NCBI GenBank assembly: GCA_964452355.1 | Contig: CAYVKV010000010.1 | Coordinates: 1 to 30,505, forward strand | Source: UBA1450 sp964452355 | Lineage (GTDB): Bacteria > Patescibacteriota > Microgenomatia > UBA1406 > GWC2-37-13 | Length of the DNA stretch: 30,505 bases | Direction of reading: 5' to 3' | Shown here: one piece after another, positions 14,317 through 20,644 of the stretch | Position numbering within the stretch: the stretch's first letter is position 1 | Layout: the number at the start of each line of letters is the position of its first letter | The notes under the pieces: model-generated | Told to the model about the DNA's origin: nothing | Seen by the model: only the letters and a program-made list of their open reading frames with translations | Database searches by the model: none | Translations under genes and position numbers: made by a program

Positions 14317-15141
14317 ATGAAAAAAATAAATACACAAGGGTTGGAGATTTATACGTTTTCACAAAATGAAAATGATTATATTTCACTCACCGATATAGCT
14401 CGGTACAAAAATCCATTGGAACCAAAAGACGTTGTTAAGAACTGGATGCGAAATTACTCCACTATAGAGTTTTTGGGCATTTGGGAGCGTATAAATAACC
14501 CTAATTTCAAAGGGGTCGAATTCGACTCCTTTAAAAAAGATGCCGGTGCTAATAGCTTTACTCTGTCCCCTCAGTTGTGGATTGAAAAAACAGGTGCTAT
14601 TGGAGTCATTTCTCGATCAGGAAATGGTGGTGGCACCTTCGCACACAAAGATATTGCCTTTGAATTTGCTACGTGGATATCTCCTGAATTCAAATTGTAT
14701 TTAATTAAGGAGTTTCAGCGGTTAATGGTAGAAGAAAACGTCCGATTAAATCTTGGTTGGGATGCAAAAAGAATGCTCACAAAGATCAATTATAAAATTC
14801 ATACGGACGCTATACAGGAGAACATTGTGTTTCCTCAAAAATTATCAAAAAAAGATGCTACTGTTGTGTATGCGACCGAAGCGGATGTATTAAACAAGGC
14901 GCTCTTTGGTATGACTGCAAAAGAATGGAGAAATAAAAATCCTAAGAAAGATGGTAATATTCGTGACTATGCAAATGTGACTCAACTTGTGTGTCTTTCA
15001 AACTTGGAAAATATAAACGCAGAGTATATCGAAAGAAGAATTCCTCAAAATGAAAGGCTACTCACTTTAAATGAAAGTGCAATACGACAAATGAAATCAC
15101 TCTCTGGGAATCCCAGTATAAAAAAAATAGAGAAGATTTGA
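14317..15141 (+). CDS. KilA-N domain protein
   Basis: The protein has 274 residues. The KilA-N DNA-binding domain occupies roughly residues 10-140. It starts with the characteristic YISLTDIARYKNPLEP and KNWMRNYSTIEFLGIWE, and continues to GGTFAHKDIAFEFATWISPEF and YLIKEFQRL. This domain is found in phage antirepressor-like proteins and in mobile genes of bacteria and large DNA viruses. The C-terminal half (about 150-274) is helical, with KDATVVYATEADVLNKALFG, a region often seen in bacterial KilA-N proteins. The stop codon lies directly beside a dispersed repeat, and a related repeat lies about 100 nt before the start. This suggests that the gene came as a cassette. Targets are unknown. Confidence 0.9.
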   Translation: MKKINTQGLEIYTFSQNENDYISLTDIARYKNPLEPKDVVKNWMRNYSTIEFLGIWERINNPNFKGVEFDSFKKDAGANSFTLSPQLWIEKTGAIGVISRSGNGGGTFAHKDIAFEFATWISPEFKLYLIKEFQRLMVEENVRLNLGWDAKRMLTKINYKIHTDAIQENIVFPQKLSKKDATVVYATEADVLNKALFGMTAKEWRNKNPKKDGNIRDYANVTQLVCLSNLENINAEYIERRIPQNERLLTLNESAIRQMKSLSGNPSIKKIEKI

Positions 15142-15174
15142 GATCCTTCGGCTCCGCTCAGAATGACGATGGGG
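15142..15174 (+). repeat. GATCCTTCGG...CTCAGAATGAC repeat, right copy
   Basis: GATCCTTCGGCTCCGCTCAG followed by AATGACGATGGG begins at the base after the KilA-N stop. It shares both ends with the copy at 14172-14211. Confidence 0.7.
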
Positions 15175-15209
15175 GAACTTCAACTTAGAATGTAAGGTAG
15201 AAAAAAGAT

Positions 15210-15593
15210 ATGAGTAAAGATCATCTTCAAAAAAATCGGCACTTCAAACTTGCTCCACTCTGGCAAGATATCATTCTTGTCGTGGTTGGATTCTTTTTTC
15301 TGATGTATGCGGTAGCCAAAGGTAACAACGATCTCATACTTATCGTATTTGGTTTTACGGGAGGGATCATCATGGCTCTGGGGATCATCGAACTGGTTTA
15401 TGAAATAGTCAAACAAGTATCGTTTACGACCGGAAGCGCACTGGTTAAGATGTTTACCATCAAAATATATGCGCGGAGAGTTGGATTTTTGATATCGATG
15501 GTTGTTTGTGATGCAAAAGAAGCACGGGGAGTATCGTTGATTTTTCTCATGATGATATTTATCTTGGGGCTTGTGTTGGGGAGGATGTTGTGA
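15210..15593 (+). CDS. small three-TM membrane protein, unknown
   Basis: The 127-residue protein has a hydrophilic N terminus and three hydrophobic segments at about 20-37, 42-67 and 106-127 (DIILVVVGFFFLMYAVA; LIVFGFTGGIIMALGIIELV; LIFLMMIFILGLVLGRML). A basic cytoplasmic loop near 85-100 contains KIYARRVG. No family is recognised. A weak -10-like TAGAAA ends 6 nt before ATG 15210, in line with other starts here. It converges on the RhuM gene, with 9 nt between the two stops and no obvious terminator. Confidence 0.7.
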   Translation: MSKDHLQKNRHFKLAPLWQDIILVVVGFFFLMYAVAKGNNDLILIVFGFTGGIIMALGIIELVYEIVKQVSFTTGSALVKMFTIKIYARRVGFLISMVVCDAKEARGVSLIFLMMIFILGLVLGRML

Positions 15594-15602
15594 GCGATTT
15601 TC

Positions 15603-16634
15603 TCACCAGTTTTTACTCTTTCCTTTACTCATTTTTTTAGCAACTTTTTCCTGCACGGATTTGATCGTTTCCAAATAAGACTTTTCTACTGGAGACAGTG
15701 TTTTAACCTGATACTTTTTATATTCTCCTTCTGCTTTTTTTGTTGCTATTGAGTGGCTGACTTCCCCTGCATTTTCTAGTACGCCCTTGCCATACATACC
15801 CGCAAATTTATCGAGCTCGGCTATCCAATCTTTCATAAACATCTTTTTTTGTTCTTTTGCTTTGATTTCAGCAAGATCGAAAAAAGCAGAAACTAATCTA
15901 TTAAGCCTAAATAATTCATCTTCTGTGAGGTAATTTTTGGCAATACTTATTTCTGATTTTATTGGCTGATTTCCTTTAAATGTTTTCATGCCCATAAAGT
16001 CTTCATCTGCATTGACACGAGAAAAAATCAACTCAGCAGCAGTTTGCTTGTTGGTCGCATAGTGAAGTTTATTCTGTACGGTTTTAAAAAATGCTATAGA
16101 ATCGGGGCTTTTTGGATTGTAGTCGATGCTCGTAGCGTATAAATCCAATACTTGGCGATACAGTGCCTTTTCGCTACTGCGAATGTCACGAATACGCTCC
16201 AAAAGCTCTTTCCAGTAGTTCCCGCCACCACTTCCTTTCAGCCTTTCATCGTCCATGGTAAAGCCTTTGACGATATACTCGCGCAAACGTGCGGTGGCCC
16301 AAATACGAAATTTTGTGGCAATTTGAGACTTGACTCTGTAACCTAATGAAATGATCAGATCAAGGTTATAGTGCTCAATATCTCTTGCTACCTCTCTCTC
16401 ACTCTCTTTTTGAACTGTTCGGAATTTCCGAACAGTTGCTTCTGGATTCAATTCTTTTTCTGTATAAATATTCTTGATATGCTCGCTAATATTTGACTTA
16501 CTTGATTGAAAGAGTTCTACTAACTGTGCTTGTGTAAGCCAAGCAGTTTCACCCTCGATACGAACCTCAATTCTAGGTTCGCCATCATTGGTTTGGTAAA
16601 TAACAATGTTGTTTTGTGGTTTATTATCTTTCAT
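15603..16634 (-). CDS. RhuM-family (Virulence_RhuM) protein
   Basis: This is a 343-residue protein if it starts at ATG 16634; a TTG at 16649 would add five residues. It matches the RhuM family along its length, with IVIYQTNDGEPRIEVRIEGE, WLTQAQLVELFQSSKSNIS, EHYNLDLIISLGYRVKSQ and FRIWATARLREYIVKGF. RhuM was named from a Salmonella pathogenicity island. Homologues are widespread in mobile and defence-rich regions, but no biochemical role is established. The N-terminal part looks like a wHTH-type DNA-binding module. A TATAAT lies about 35 nt upstream on the minus strand, so this gene may have a normal leader. Confidence 0.92.
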   Translation of the reverse strand: MKDNKPQNNIVIYQTNDGEPRIEVRIEGETAWLTQAQLVELFQSSKSNISEHIKNIYTEKELNPEATVRKFRTVQKESEREVARDIEHYNLDLIISLGYRVKSQIATKFRIWATARLREYIVKGFTMDDERLKGSGGGNYWKELLERIRDIRSSEKALYRQVLDLYATSIDYNPKSPDSIAFFKTVQNKLHYATNKQTAAELIFSRVNADEDFMGMKTFKGNQPIKSEISIAKNYLTEDELFRLNRLVSAFFDLAEIKAKEQKKMFMKDWIAELDKFAGMYGKGVLENAGEVSHSIATKKAEGEYKKYQVKTLSPVEKSYLETIKSVQEKVAKKMSKGKSKNW

Positions 16635-16853
16635 TTTAATTTTTTTCAAATACTCAACTTATTCCTCACTCTATTATAGTCAATAAATCATGATGAAATA
16701 CAAAAATGCTTAAGTTATTTTGGAATAATCCATATAACATATATCATTACATCACAAATATTAGTTGTCAATAGCCTGAGTGTGATTATAGATAAATCCA
16801 TTAAAAAAGAGCGAGTCCATACAAGCATCGTGTATTCAAGCAAATAGCCAAAC

Positions 16854-16890
16854 ATGACTATATCTTTATCTTATAGTATAATTGCCTTCT
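16854..16890 (+). promoter_or_regulatory. promoter of the Tat-signal protein
   Basis: ATGACT (16854-16859), a 17-nt spacer and perfect TATAAT (16877-16882) lie 8 nt before ATG 16891. The TTG at 16882 overlaps the -10 and is not a likely start. Confidence 0.6.
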
Positions 16891-17838
16891 ATGGAACGAC
16901 GAACATTTTTACGGGGATTGGCGGCAGGAACAGCGTGGATGGTTCTTGCGGCTAGTAGTAATACGGATGGTTCGGGTCTTTGCGCTCCAGAAATACCATT
17001 GACTCAAAGACAGCAAGAAGTACAAAATATTATTGAAGGTATCCCCGGTCTTCCCGATGTGCGAGCAGAACTTAATACATACTTTAATGCCATAGGTGCT
17101 GATGTATCGTGGACGAACGATCCTCCTTCCGATGTAGAACAATTTATGAATAGAATTAATACATCACCGGTACTCTCACCTTATATACAAATGGTTTCTA
17201 CTGCTAGTCAAGTAGGAATATATGTTAATGTATCACCTACTAATACAAGTATGTCTGGGTCTTGTGCCTTCCGATTTGGGCAAATTGATACAGTGACTGA
17301 CATCGACATAACTCTTCCTCAGATGGGAACTAACAATGGGAATAACATGGTGGACTTTTGGGGTTCAATGACACCACTATCAACAGTAATTCTTGCCAAG
17401 GAAGGTGCGGATGCGCATATCAAAACTCAGATGATTAAAGCGTATCAGGAAAATACTCAATTTGCACAAGCCTCTGTAACACAAAGAGAGTTCATTGAAG
17501 GAATGTACCGTAAATGGGGGAATACGAGCAATCTTGATGCGGCTCTGGTATTTGTTGACTCGGCGGAAGTAATCGCATTTGTAAGATCAATACAGGCTGT
17601 TGGAGGAATTGATGCGCTTAAAAACGTCGCACTCGGGAATTCTACTGATCTTCCGGCGAATGTGAAAGAATCTCTATCAAAAAGTGATTTTTTTACGAAG
17701 GTTGGAAATCTTGTGGGAATATATTCTCAGTTGAGGAATGGATATTCGACCGACGCAGATCTTGGGTTTTCTAATGAGTGGCATCACGCGGTAAAAGACA
17801 ATGGATTTAATGGAATATTCGCAAAAATTGCCTGTTAA
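16891..17838 (+). CDS. exported protein with Tat-type signal, unknown function
   Basis: The 315-residue protein begins MERRTFLRGLAAGTAWMVLA. The twin-arginine motif RRTFLR is followed by a moderately hydrophobic, Ala/Gly-rich segment and ends near residue 25, which is typical of Tat substrates. The mature part is soluble. It contains RQQEVQNIIEGIPGLPDVRAELN, a beta-rich region with DTVTDIDITLPQMG, a helical part near EGADAHIKTQMIKAYQENTQ, and ends in FAKIAC. I recognise no enzyme family; the region GFSNEWHHAV near the C terminus could hold metal-binding His but is not diagnostic. No Tat translocase gene is in the window. It is a lone gene between RhuM and the convergent PRTase-like frame. Confidence 0.75.
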   Translation: MERRTFLRGLAAGTAWMVLAASSNTDGSGLCAPEIPLTQRQQEVQNIIEGIPGLPDVRAELNTYFNAIGADVSWTNDPPSDVEQFMNRINTSPVLSPYIQMVSTASQVGIYVNVSPTNTSMSGSCAFRFGQIDTVTDIDITLPQMGTNNGNNMVDFWGSMTPLSTVILAKEGADAHIKTQMIKAYQENTQFAQASVTQREFIEGMYRKWGNTSNLDAALVFVDSAEVIAFVRSIQAVGGIDALKNVALGNSTDLPANVKESLSKSDFFTKVGNLVGIYSQLRNGYSTDADLGFSNEWHHAVKDNGFNGIFAKIAC

Positions 17839-17926
17839 GAAAAGAGAGAATACAATACAAGCCAGAATGTAAGTATTTTCCCTCACCATCTCAATATCTG
17901 AACGGTTTATCATTTAGAAATGATTA

Positions 17927-18985
17927 CTAAGAATTTGAAAAGGCCTCATGTTTTCGCCTTTCATAGGGAGCAATATTAGGTGCATAACGGTCAAAATTTT
18001 TCTCGTATGGTTTATGCACCAACGTAAGCCAAGGATCGCCACGCTTCGTACGTTCTTCATCAAAAGACTTACCGAGCAATTTATCCATGGGTTTCTCAAA
18101 CCCGTAGTCGTTAGTTGTGTACACTCCTGTCATAAGTTCGTTGTCCGCATTGGGTCTATAATGTGCAAATAGGTTGAGTGGGATATCTGTATCATCTACA
18201 TTAACGCTGAATCCCCGGTCTATATGCTCACTATTTGCAACTGCCACATAGCTAAGCTTTATCATATCTTGAATTTCCTTGAGAGAGTACCCTTGCTTTC
18301 TAAGATGAATTGCCAGAATGCTTATAGAAGCACCTGTGCGATTGCCTGAAACTAAGAAGTCATCAATAAAATGAATTCTGTCTCCTTTTTGAAATCTGGA
18401 ATTGCTGACGTTTGTAAACGATTGATAGGGGACTACAATATTTCGACGTTTCAACTCCTCCTTCACATACATCATGACAAAACTCTCACTTCTTGGCCCC
18501 CCTTGTTCGGTCTGATATAGCCGAATTGGATGCCCTGTTTGCATGTCTTCAACAAGTCGATCAGCAATAGAACCAGCAGCTGTTGCCAGTTCTTTTTCGC
18601 CGATTATCTGCAGGTTATCGAGAATGTGTTGAAAAGCCACCTTTTTCTCAGCTGAAAGTGGATGGATGTATTCACCTTGTGCTTGTGACATGCTTCGAAC
18701 GAGAGGATCATCAACTATTTTACGAGTCAAAAAGCCTCTAAAATTAGCAAGCATATTATGCTCAGTAGTCTCTTTCACTATAAGTTTATCCGTATAACTC
18801 CAGTCTGTGGAGTATCGTCCCATTGCTTTATACCATACCGTATTTTTTCGCGTAGTGTCATCTACAACTTCTTTCAAGAGAGGGGCAGGCTCAACTGTTT
18901 GTACGGGAATCTGTTCTAATGAAATCATCTCGGGATTTTGATTTGGACTGACTGAGGCTTCCGGTGCAATTTGTCCGACTGGCAC
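17927..18985 (-). CDS. phosphoribosyltransferase-like domain protein (possible frameshift extension of the FHA gene)
   Basis: The frame encodes about 352 residues. A linker rich in Pro/Glu/Val (1-45) precedes a globular domain. The segment RIHFIDDFLVSGNRTGAS (203-220) matches the PRPP-binding loop pattern of phosphoribosyltransferases, most like the PRTase-CE group that Burroughs and Aravind placed in biological conflict systems. This is a by-eye match. The first possible independent start is GTG 18985, directly after an A8 run in the overlapping FHA gene. A -1 shift there would join the two into one 501-residue protein. A separate translation start or a sequencing error in the A8 run are the alternatives. 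Confidence 0.75.
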   Translation of the reverse strand: MPVGQIAPEASVSPNQNPEMISLEQIPVQTVEPAPLLKEVVDDTTRKNTVWYKAMGRYSTDWSYTDKLIVKETTEHNMLANFRGFLTRKIVDDPLVRSMSQAQGEYIHPLSAEKKVAFQHILDNLQIIGEKELATAAGSIADRLVEDMQTGHPIRLYQTEQGGPRSESFVMMYVKEELKRRNIVVPYQSFTNVSNSRFQKGDRIHFIDDFLVSGNRTGASISILAIHLRKQGYSLKEIQDMIKLSYVAVANSEHIDRGFSVNVDDTDIPLNLFAHYRPNADNELMTGVYTTNDYGFEKPMDKLLGKSFDEERTKRGDPWLTLVHKPYEKNFDRYAPNIAPYERRKHEAFSNS

Positions 18986-19431
18986 TTTTTTTTCTTCGTT
19001 TCGGAAAACCAGGTCCCGTTGGTAGAATGTAAATCTGTAACATTTAATGCAGGCCTCCCCTGAGAGTCGAGCTTCACAATAATTTGAAGGTGTCTATCAG
19101 AAACTGTTCTGTCAGTGGGAATATTGAGCGTTCCTTTCGTTCTTCCTATTGTTAACTGTATTGGTGGTCCTTGCCTTTGAAGGTGGCTGATATCCACTCT
19201 CATTACACGAGCTGTCGGGTCTTCGGCTGAATTTAGGGGTGGCACTTCAACGAGAAGCTGTTGATTTCGATGATCAAACTGAACCGACGCCGTCGAAGAT
19301 CCTATTTCAAATTGAACCCCTAAAAAATCATGGTCAAGCGGACGAAATAAAACGGTGTCATCCATTTCAGTTGGCTCTGTTTGAAATGTTTGAGGTTCGA
19401 TGTGAGGAACTTGAGCTTCTTGAAAATCCAT
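18925..19431 (-). CDS. FHA-domain protein
   Basis: The protein has 168 residues. The FHA (phosphothreonine-binding) domain spans about 70-145. It contains TIGRTKGTLNIP (Gly-Arg at 96-97), SDRHL (Ser111, His114) and LHSTNGTWF (Asn138-Gly139), the standard binding residues. The N-terminal tail has PTEMDDTVLFR, which resembles the phosphorylated Thr tail of GarA-like FHA proteins; no Ser/Thr kinase gene is seen here. In the zero frame the domain is followed by KKKKCQSDKLH and ends at 168. The codons AAA AAA AAG (147-149) at 18993-18985 contain the slippery heptamer A AAA AAG, and a -1 shift leads into the PRTase-like frame. So the protein exists alone, as a fusion, or as both. Confidence 0.85.
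   Translation of the reverse strand: MDFQEAQVPHIEPQTFQTEPTEMDDTVLFRPLDHDFLGVQFEIGSSTASVQFDHRNQQLLVEVPPLNSAEDPTARVMRVDISHLQRQGPPIQLTIGRTKGTLNIPTDRTVSDRHLQIIVKLDSQGRPALNVTDLHSTNGTWFSETKKKKCQSDKLHRKPQSVQIKIPR
18985..18993 (-). promoter_or_regulatory. candidate -1 frameshift site A AAA AAG
   Basis: Minus-strand A8 then G, in the phase AAA AAA AAG of the FHA gene, is the same heptamer used in E. coli dnaX. A -1 slip gives AAA AAA GTG CCA and an open PRTase-like frame. I see no strong stem-loop or upstream Shine-Dalgarno-like stimulator; GTGC...GCAC just downstream is weak. Confidence 0.5.
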
Positions 19432-19566
19432 GTATTTATTTTTTAACTTTTACTCTCATTCTATTATCATTTTACAATACACTGGTCAATGATCTATCAT
19501 ACATTTGATAATCAATCAAAGTATTCTTCTCCCATCTTCAGAACAGAATGTTTTGATCAGAATATA

Positions 19567-20238
19567 TCACCTCAAAATCTCAATATCTGAAGCCGCGGCA
19601 ATGCGAAGTGAGTGACTTTGCGGGTCATACAGACCGGTTATGAGCACTCGCTTGCCAAGATAGCTATCCATACTCACTCCTGAGGAAACCTCAAGAAAAA
19701 TAACCTTGTCCTCTTTGTCCAAAAGAATATATCTATTGGTGATGAAAATATCATTGTCAGGCTGTACAGAAGATGAGGGCTCAACAGGGGGTGAAAGGAC
19801 GACCGTCGGAATGAAGTACGTGGACTGGATCACTCCAATATACGAACTTCTGACCGGAGCTTGCGTGGTGGTGGGCTCGGTGATAATGATCGGGGTCGGG
19901 GAGGGGAGCGCTTCGATCTGTTGCTTCTTGGTATACTGCCCAAGACTAAAAAATCCCTGAAACAGGGCAAAAATTGCAAAAAGGAAAAAGGGGAGGGCAA
20001 TAAGCGGAACCTTTATCTTGAAATCGAACGAAGTCGTATGATGCTTACGGAGGTAATCAAGCCACTGCAAGATCTTCTTGAAAGGATTGTTTATGGTAAA
20101 GGAAAAGAGCGGATCGCTGACTGAAGATGTATTCTTTACTTTCGGTTTGAAAGGGGATTTCACGGGAATAAAATGACCATCCCCATCCCTCAATTGTTTT
20201 TTACTATTGTCTCGCCGTTCTTTGTCCGTGTACGACAT
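19567..20238 (-). CDS. single-pass membrane protein with extracytoplasmic OB-like domain
   Basis: From ATG 20238 the protein is 223 residues. A charged cytoplasmic part (KERRDNSKKQ ... KPKVKN) precedes one TM segment (about 78-100, LIALPFFLFAIFALF). A Pro/Thr-rich linker (LPSPTPIIITEPTTTQAP) follows, and then a C-terminal beta-rich domain with RYILLDKEDKVIFLEV and YLGKRVLITGLYDPQ ... IEIL, whose pattern suggests an OB fold. The open frame extends upstream to 20400 through GC-rich repeat sequence with a low-complexity GAGAGAAAA stretch. The near-consensus promoter just before 20238 shows that the true start is there. The function is unknown; a cell-envelope role is likely. Confidence 0.8.
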   Translation of the reverse strand: MSYTDKERRDNSKKQLRDGDGHFIPVKSPFKPKVKNTSSVSDPLFSFTINNPFKKILQWLDYLRKHHTTSFDFKIKVPLIALPFFLFAIFALFQGFFSLGQYTKKQQIEALPSPTPIIITEPTTTQAPVRSSYIGVIQSTYFIPTVVLSPPVEPSSSVQPDNDIFITNRYILLDKEDKVIFLEVSSGVSMDSYLGKRVLITGLYDPQSHSLRIAAASDIEILR

Positions 20239-20273
20239 AGTATCAGTATGCAATGGTATATGATGTGTGTCAA
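20239..20273 (-). promoter_or_regulatory. promoter of the OB-like membrane protein gene
   Basis: On the minus strand consensus TTGACA (20273-20268), a 17-nt spacer and CATACT (20250-20245) lie 6 nt before ATG 20238. It is one of the clearest leaderless-type promoters in the window. Confidence 0.75.
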
Positions 20274-20284
20274 GATGGATGCGG

Positions 20285-20440
20285 ATCGATGCCGCAGCGG
20301 CACCCGCACCGGCACCGGCATAATGCCGATCATGGGGCTTTGTGATGGAATAAATGTAAACATCCCTCCCCCCGACGTTACGTCGGGGTACTCCCTTCAT
20401 AAGGGAGACTGGCTTTACCCTGAATCTACTTAGGGGCGGA
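20285..20440. repeat. GC-rich block with tandem perfect hairpins
   Basis: This block is much richer in GC than its surroundings. It contains a short GGCACC-type tandem run (about 20304-20320), CGGCA-TAA-TGCCG, CCCCGACG-TTA-CGTCGGGG (20370-20388, 8 bp) and CTCCCTT-CAT-AAGGGAG (20391-20407, 7 bp). The paired hairpins look like a REP-type or transposon-end element, or a bidirectional transcription barrier. It marks the right edge of the accessory island. Confidence 0.6.
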
Positions 20441-20460
20441 TGGGCAAGCTAGGATGGCGA

Positions 20461-20496
20461 TTGAATACTAACCTCCACATATGCTAAAATACTTTC
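20461..20496 (+). promoter_or_regulatory. promoter of the 37-residue membrane peptide and recG
   Basis: TTGAAT (20461-20466), an 18-nt spacer and extended -10 TGCTAAAAT (20482-20490) lie 6 nt before ATG 20497. Confidence 0.7.
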
Positions 20497-20610
20497 ATGA
20501 AGAAAAAACTAAAGGATATATTCAAATTTAAAAATATTGCACGGTTTATCATCATAATTGCAACATTGCTTCTTGTCATCACAAGCTTTGCTCCCTTTTT
20601 TCTCTTTTAA
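20497..20610 (+). CDS. 37-residue single-TM membrane peptide
   Basis: A short gene reads M-K-K-K-L-K-D-I-F-K then a hydrophobic helix (FIIIIATLLLVITSFAPFF) and stops at 20608-20610. The basic N terminus with one TM segment predicts an inner-membrane peptide with N-in orientation. A strong promoter with an extended -10 sits 6 nt before its ATG, which makes it much more credible than a random short frame. recG starts 34 nt after its stop and has no clear promoter of its own, so the peptide gene may lead that operon. Its function is unknown. Confidence 0.7.
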   Translation: MKKKLKDIFKFKNIARFIIIIATLLLVITSFAPFFLF

Positions 20611-20644
20611 TGGTGTCCATTATGTTTGGTAATCAAAAATCTGT

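Noticed and set aside
14172..15174. CRISPR array
   Set aside because: Only two related repeats about 1 kb apart with a gene between them; no regular spacers and no cas genes anywhere in the window.
19239..19508. 89-codon plus-strand frame opposite the FHA gene
   Set aside because: It is the antisense shadow of a recognisable FHA domain and has no promoter with the window's usual geometry.
20239..20400. N-terminal extension of the OB-like membrane protein
   Set aside because: It runs through GC-rich repeats and low-complexity residues, and a consensus promoter directly before ATG 20238 shows that the start is there.
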